Source: DATJHM01 sp035493895 (lineage in GTDB: Bacteria > Chloroflexota > Ktedonobacteria > Ktedonobacterales > Ktedonobacteraceae). From it: a stretch of DNA of 9,084 nucleotides. The position numbers were made by a program, and so were the translations under genes. The DNA lies in NCBI GenBank assembly GCA_035493895.1, contig DATJHM010000341.1:1-9084 (forward strand), read 5' to 3'. Below the pieces are notes generated by a model, which made no database searches, had not been told where the DNA came from, and saw nothing but the letters and a program-made list of their open reading frames with translations. Below are positions 6,374 through 9,084 of the stretch, piece by piece. Every line of letters begins with the position of its first letter. Within the stretch, counting starts at the first letter, position 1.

Positions 6374-8286
6374 GCGAAGCAAGTAGACAACAGCGACCTG
6401 GAGGAGTCACTCCTTTCGGAGGCGGTCCAATGGGAAGAGGGGGCGGTCCTGCTGGTGCGCTTGGCAGGCCAGTCGAAAAAGCAAAGGATTTCCAAGGCAC
6501 GTTCAAACGCTTGCTCGGCTACTTCCTCCCACAAAAATATCGTTTGACGATTGTGCTCGTCTCTGCCGTTCTTGGTACCATATTCAATACGGTCGGCCCC
6601 AAGATTCTGGGATTGGCCACCAGCAAACTTTTCGCGGGTATGCTCGCGAAATATCAGGCCCTACGCCTGCATCAGCCTGCGCCCAGTATTGATTTTGGCT
6701 ATATCGCACATGTGCTGCTGATCCTGCTCGGACTCTATATTATCAGCGCCATTTTCATGTACGTGCAGCAATACGTCATGGCGGGTGTGGCGCAAAACAC
6801 GGTGTATCGCCTGCGCAAAGAGGTGGATGAAAAGCTTTCGCGCTTGCCGCTGAAGTTTTTTGACTCACGCACACACGGCGAAATCCTCAGCCGCGCCGTG
6901 AACGATATGGATAACCTCAGCACGACCCTGCAACAGAGCGTCACGCAGTTAATCACTTCTGCGGTCACGCTGCTCGGCGTGGTCGTGATGATGCTGACCA
7001 TTAGCTGGGAACTGAGCCTGGTGGTGGTGCTGACACTTCCTCTGAGCTTGCTGGTCACGATGGGCATCGCGAAACGCTCGCAAAACTACTTCCGAGATCA
7101 GCAACGCTCGCTCGGACAGCTCAACGGTCATGTCGAGGAGATGTACACGGGCCATAAGATCGTCAAAGCCTTTGGACATGAGAATAAATCGATTGCCGAC
7201 TTTATGGAGCTCAACGAGCAACTCTATAACGCTGGCTGGCGCGCCCAATTTGTCTCCGGCATCATTATGCCGCTCATGCGTTTTGTCGGCAACCTGGGCT
7301 ACGTGATTGTCGCTGTCGCTGGTGGCATCATGGTGACGCAGGGCGCGATTTCGATTGGAGATGTGCAGGCATTTATCCAGTACGCACAACAGTTCACGAT
7401 GCCGATTACGCAGCTTGCAAATATCGCCAACGTGATCCAATCGACGATGGCTTCCGCCGAACGCATCTTTGAGCTACTGGATGAGACGGAGGAGATACCG
7501 GAATCAGAAGATGCACTGGTGATCGAGGATCCGCAGGGTGCCGTGCAGTTCCAGCATGTCAAATTTGGCTATAAAGAAGATGCGATCCTGATGGAGGATA
7601 TGAATATTGAAGTCCAGCCGGGACAGATGATCGCGGTTGTCGGTCCGACCGGTGCGGGCAAAACCACGCTGGTCAATCTGCTGATGCGCTTCTACGAAGT
7701 CAACGGCGGGCAGATTCTGGTGGATGGCATCAATATTACTGATCTCAAGCGTGGTGCATTACGTCGTACGTTTGGTATGGTGCTCCAGGATACCTGGCTC
7801 TTCCACGGCACGATCCACGACAATATCGCCTATGGTCGTGAGGGTGCCAGCGAGGATGAGATCATTCGTGCGACCAGAGCTGCCAACGCCGATCACTTTA
7901 TCAGGACGTTGCCGGAAGGCTATCACACGGAACTCAATGAAGAGGCCACCAACATCTCACAGGGGCAAAAGCAGTTGCTGACCATTGCGCGTGCATTCCT
8001 GGCCGATCCAGAGATCCTCATTCTGGACGAGGCGACCAGTAGCGTCGATACTCGCACAGAGATCCAGATCCAGAAGGCCATGGCCGAACTGATGAAGGGA
8101 CGCACGAGCTTTGTGATTGCCCACCGCCTCTCCACGATTCGCGATGCGGACCTGATCCTGGTGATGAATCACGGGACGATTATCGAGAAGGGGACACACG
8201 AGGATCTACTCGCCAAACGTGGCTTCTATGCTGATCTGTATAACAGCCAGTTTACGGGACGAGGTCTGCTAGAAGAGGCTGTCTAA
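6370..8286 (+). CDS. ABC exporter half-transporter with catalytic ATP site (heterodimer subunit B)
   Basis: A 638-residue partner of the upstream half-transporter. A Gly/Pro-rich, probably disordered N-terminal tail (about 1-38) precedes the six-helix membrane domain (about 45-370) and the ATP-binding domain (about 390-630). Walker A is GPTGAGKTT (425-433), the Q-loop Gln is 473, Walker B is ILILDE with catalytic Glu554, the D-loop is SSVD, and the switch His is 585 (IAHRLST). The signature is ISQGQ (529-533) instead of LSGGQ. In the dimer, this subunit's intact Walker motifs would meet the normal VSGGQ of subunit A to make the working site. Subunit A's altered motifs would meet ISQGQ to make the inactive one. 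The start overlaps the previous stop (ATGA), and GGAGGAG (6358-6364) gives a strong ribosome site 5 nt upstream. The gene is followed by a long hairpin. Confidence 0.93.
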   Translation: MSEASRQQRPGGVTPFGGGPMGRGGGPAGALGRPVEKAKDFQGTFKRLLGYFLPQKYRLTIVLVSAVLGTIFNTVGPKILGLATSKLFAGMLAKYQALRLHQPAPSIDFGYIAHVLLILLGLYIISAIFMYVQQYVMAGVAQNTVYRLRKEVDEKLSRLPLKFFDSRTHGEILSRAVNDMDNLSTTLQQSVTQLITSAVTLLGVVVMMLTISWELSLVVVLTLPLSLLVTMGIAKRSQNYFRDQQRSLGQLNGHVEEMYTGHKIVKAFGHENKSIADFMELNEQLYNAGWRAQFVSGIIMPLMRFVGNLGYVIVAVAGGIMVTQGAISIGDVQAFIQYAQQFTMPITQLANIANVIQSTMASAERIFELLDETEEIPESEDALVIEDPQGAVQFQHVKFGYKEDAILMEDMNIEVQPGQMIAVVGPTGAGKTTLVNLLMRFYEVNGGQILVDGINITDLKRGALRRTFGMVLQDTWLFHGTIHDNIAYGREGASEDEIIRATRAANADHFIRTLPEGYHTELNEEATNISQGQKQLLTIARAFLADPEILILDEATSSVDTRTEIQIQKAMAELMKGRTSFVIAHRLSTIRDADLILVMNHGTIIEKGTHEDLLAKRGFYADLYNSQFTGRGLLEEAV

Positions 8287-8327
8287 AAGAGCCATTTCCA
8301 GCAAACAGACAATCTCTGAAATTTTAA

Positions 8328-8382
8328 AGAGAGACAACAGGAGCGAGGAAAGCTCAACTTTCCTCGCTCCTGTTGTCTCTCT
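8328..8382 (+). terminator. Perfect 25-bp stem-loop at the end of the ABC operon
   Basis: The arms 8328-8352 and 8358-8382 are perfect reverse complements over 25 bases around a CTCAA loop. The inner 13 bp (from GGAGCGAGGAAAG) are GC-rich. The outer part reads TGTTGTCTCTCT on the 3' side, which could act as an imperfect U-tract if the inner stem forms first. No run of T follows the full stem. The left arm is almost all purine. It starts 41 nt after the exporter stop, so a terminator or 3'-end stabiliser is the simplest reading. Confidence 0.7.
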
Positions 8383-8436
8383 GGCTTGCACTCCATCCTT
8401 TTCCAGTGCCCGTGATGGCACATTTCAGATACTTCC

Positions 8437-8442
8437 TATACT
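8437..8442 (+). promoter_or_regulatory. Candidate -10 element before the ACP-like gene
   Basis: TATACT matches the -10 consensus at five of six bases and lies between the long hairpin and the ACP-like gene. I see no convincing -35 at 16-18 bp. A second A/T-rich stretch, CATATATAA (8453-8461), could also serve. Because the hairpin separates this pair from the ABC operon, a promoter is expected somewhere in 8383-8500. Confidence 0.3.
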
Positions 8443-8518
8443 AGAGATGGTGCATATATAACATGGATATCCTCCTGGAATGTCCATAGATCTGGCAAAA
8501 GAAACAAAGGAGAAGTGT

Positions 8519-8761
8519 ATGCAAGCGAAGGTGAACAATAAGCTCAAAGATCTGATCGACAAAAGGCTTGAGAGAGATTCAGCCGAGATCCTTCCCCAAT
8601 CCCGCCTCTCCCAGGATTTAGGGATGAGCGTGGTAAAATTTGCACGTTTACTGAAAGATATTGCTAACGTGTATCGGATCGATATTTCTAAAGAAGAGAA
8701 GAAGCAGATCGAAACCGTTGGCGATCTTCAAGAGCTCATCGAAAAGCATCGGACACGTTAA
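8519..8761 (+). CDS. ACP-like protein lacking the phosphopantetheine serine
   Basis: An 80-residue protein. I recognise it by comparison with the canonical acyl carrier protein 15 nt downstream: after the first few residues the two align end to end without gaps. Shared landmarks are DLG before helix II, the IDIS-KEE/VEIP-DEE turn after it, and ETVGDLQELI/TTVRQAIDYL in the last helix. At the prosthetic-group site the partner has DSL, but this protein has S37-V38-V39, so Val38 stands where Ser is needed. Helix II is basic (K40, R43, K46) where ACPs are acidic; overall I count 17 Lys/Arg against 14 Asp/Glu. It is therefore probably not a substrate carrier. A structural or regulatory partner of the ACP is inference. 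The start is ATG 8519, with AAGGAG (8507-8512) 6 nt upstream; the in-frame ATG at 8480 has no ribosome site. Confidence 0.7.
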   Translation: MQAKVNNKLKDLIDKRLERDSAEILPQSRLSQDLGMSVVKFARLLKDIANVYRIDISKEEKKQIETVGDLQELIEKHRTR

Positions 8762-8776
8762 GAAGATGGAGGCAAT

Positions 8777-9019
8777 ATGGCTGTGGATACTATAGAAGCA
8801 AGGGTGAAACGTATCGTTATTGAACAACTTGGTGTTAAGGAGGATGAGGTAACAACGAATGCGAGCTTCGTTGAAGATTTAGGAGCAGATTCTCTTGATA
8901 GCGTAGAACTCGTCATGGCCTTTGAAGAGGAGTTTAATGTCGAGATACCAGATGAAGAGGCAGAGAAGATCACAACCGTGAGGCAAGCTATAGACTATTT
9001 GCAGGAGAATTGTAAATAA
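8777..9019 (+). CDS. acpP: Acyl carrier protein
   Basis: An 80-residue, strongly acidic four-helix protein (21 Asp/Glu against 7 Lys/Arg) of normal ACP length. The phosphopantetheine attachment site is Ser39 in EDLGADSLDSVELVMAFEEEF, the most conserved ACP motif. The helix III region EIPDEEAEKITTVRQAIDYL is also typical of type II fatty-acid ACPs. The holo form carries acyl chains as thioesters in the cytoplasm. GGAGG (8768-8772) lies 4 nt before the ATG and 15 nt separate it from the ACP-like gene, so the two are almost certainly one transcript. No fab gene is visible, so it could be the housekeeping ACP or one dedicated to a lipid or secondary-metabolite pathway beyond the right edge. The symbol is by family similarity only. 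Confidence 0.93.
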   Translation: MAVDTIEARVKRIVIEQLGVKEDEVTTNASFVEDLGADSLDSVELVMAFEEEFNVEIPDEEAEKITTVRQAIDYLQENCK

Positions 9020-9053
9020 TAAGATTCTGCTCTTGTGTCCATTTCCCCTGTAG

Positions 9054-9074
9054 AGGCGGGGTTTATCTCCGCCT
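9054..9074 (+). repeat. Short GC-rich hairpin after the ACP gene
   Basis: AGGCGGGG (9054-9061) and CTCCGCCT (9067-9074) pair over 8 bp with one G-U wobble around a TTTAT loop. The following bases (GGGTGGTTGT) are not a clean T run, so it is a weak terminator. It could also be one arm of a dispersed palindromic repeat cut by the window edge. It lies 34 nt after the ACP stop. Confidence 0.4.
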
Positions 9075-9084
9075 GGGTGGTTGT

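Noticed and set aside
8471..8512. CTCCT (8472-8476) could pair with AGGAG before the ACP-like gene and hide its ribosome site
   Set aside because: Only 5 bp with a loop of about 31 nt; too weak to claim regulation.
1..9084. CRISPR arrays, tRNA/rRNA genes, insertion sequences, prophage or attachment sites
   Set aside because: I saw no regularly spaced repeats, no tRNA-like cloverleaf, no transposase or integrase motifs and no paired terminal repeats.

Overview
The window is about half G+C and every supported gene is on the + strand. The mix suggests a soil-type Gram-positive-like or Chloroflexota bacterium, with Ktedonobacteria my best guess. The grounds are a secreted protein with a Thr/Pro/Ser-rich stalk and a LamG/DUF1080-like jelly roll, an NYN-plus-OST-HTH protein, TTG/ATG starts with purine-rich Shine-Dalgarno sites, and a MarR-ABC-ABC exporter operon. 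This assignment is inference; there is no rRNA or other marker in the window.

Region 1 (1-1360): the 3' part of an alpha/beta-hydrolase gene, open at the left edge, followed 16 nt later by a 93-residue three-helix membrane protein. Region 2 (1361-3172): an extended -10 promoter and a small palindrome precede a TetR-family regulator. The regulator's stop codon overlaps a possible coupled 49-codon ORF, which is followed by a membrane-anchored or secreted protein with a disordered stalk and a beta-sandwich domain. The region ends in an intrinsic terminator whose stem contains the stop codon. Region 3 (3173-4056): a monocistronic-looking NYN (PIN-like) ribonuclease with a C-terminal OST-HTH/LOTUS domain.

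Region 4 (4057-8382) is the clearest functional unit. A perfect-consensus sigma70-type promoter (TTGACA, 17 bp, TATAAT) is followed by two palindromes 22 bp apart, then marR and two ABC exporter half-transporters, each joined to the next by a 4-base ATGA overlap. The first half-transporter lacks the catalytic Glu and the switch His; the second keeps both but has a deviant signature motif. Together they describe an asymmetric heterodimeric multidrug-type exporter with one live and one degenerate ATP site, controlled by its own MarR repressor. The unit is closed by a perfect 25-bp hairpin.

Region 5 (8383-9084): two tandem 80-residue genes. The second is a canonical acidic acyl carrier protein with the DSL phosphopantetheine site. 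The first aligns with it almost without gaps but has no Ser at that site and a basic helix II. This pseudo-ACP/ACP pair is the most unusual thing in the window. The window ends in a short GC-rich hairpin.
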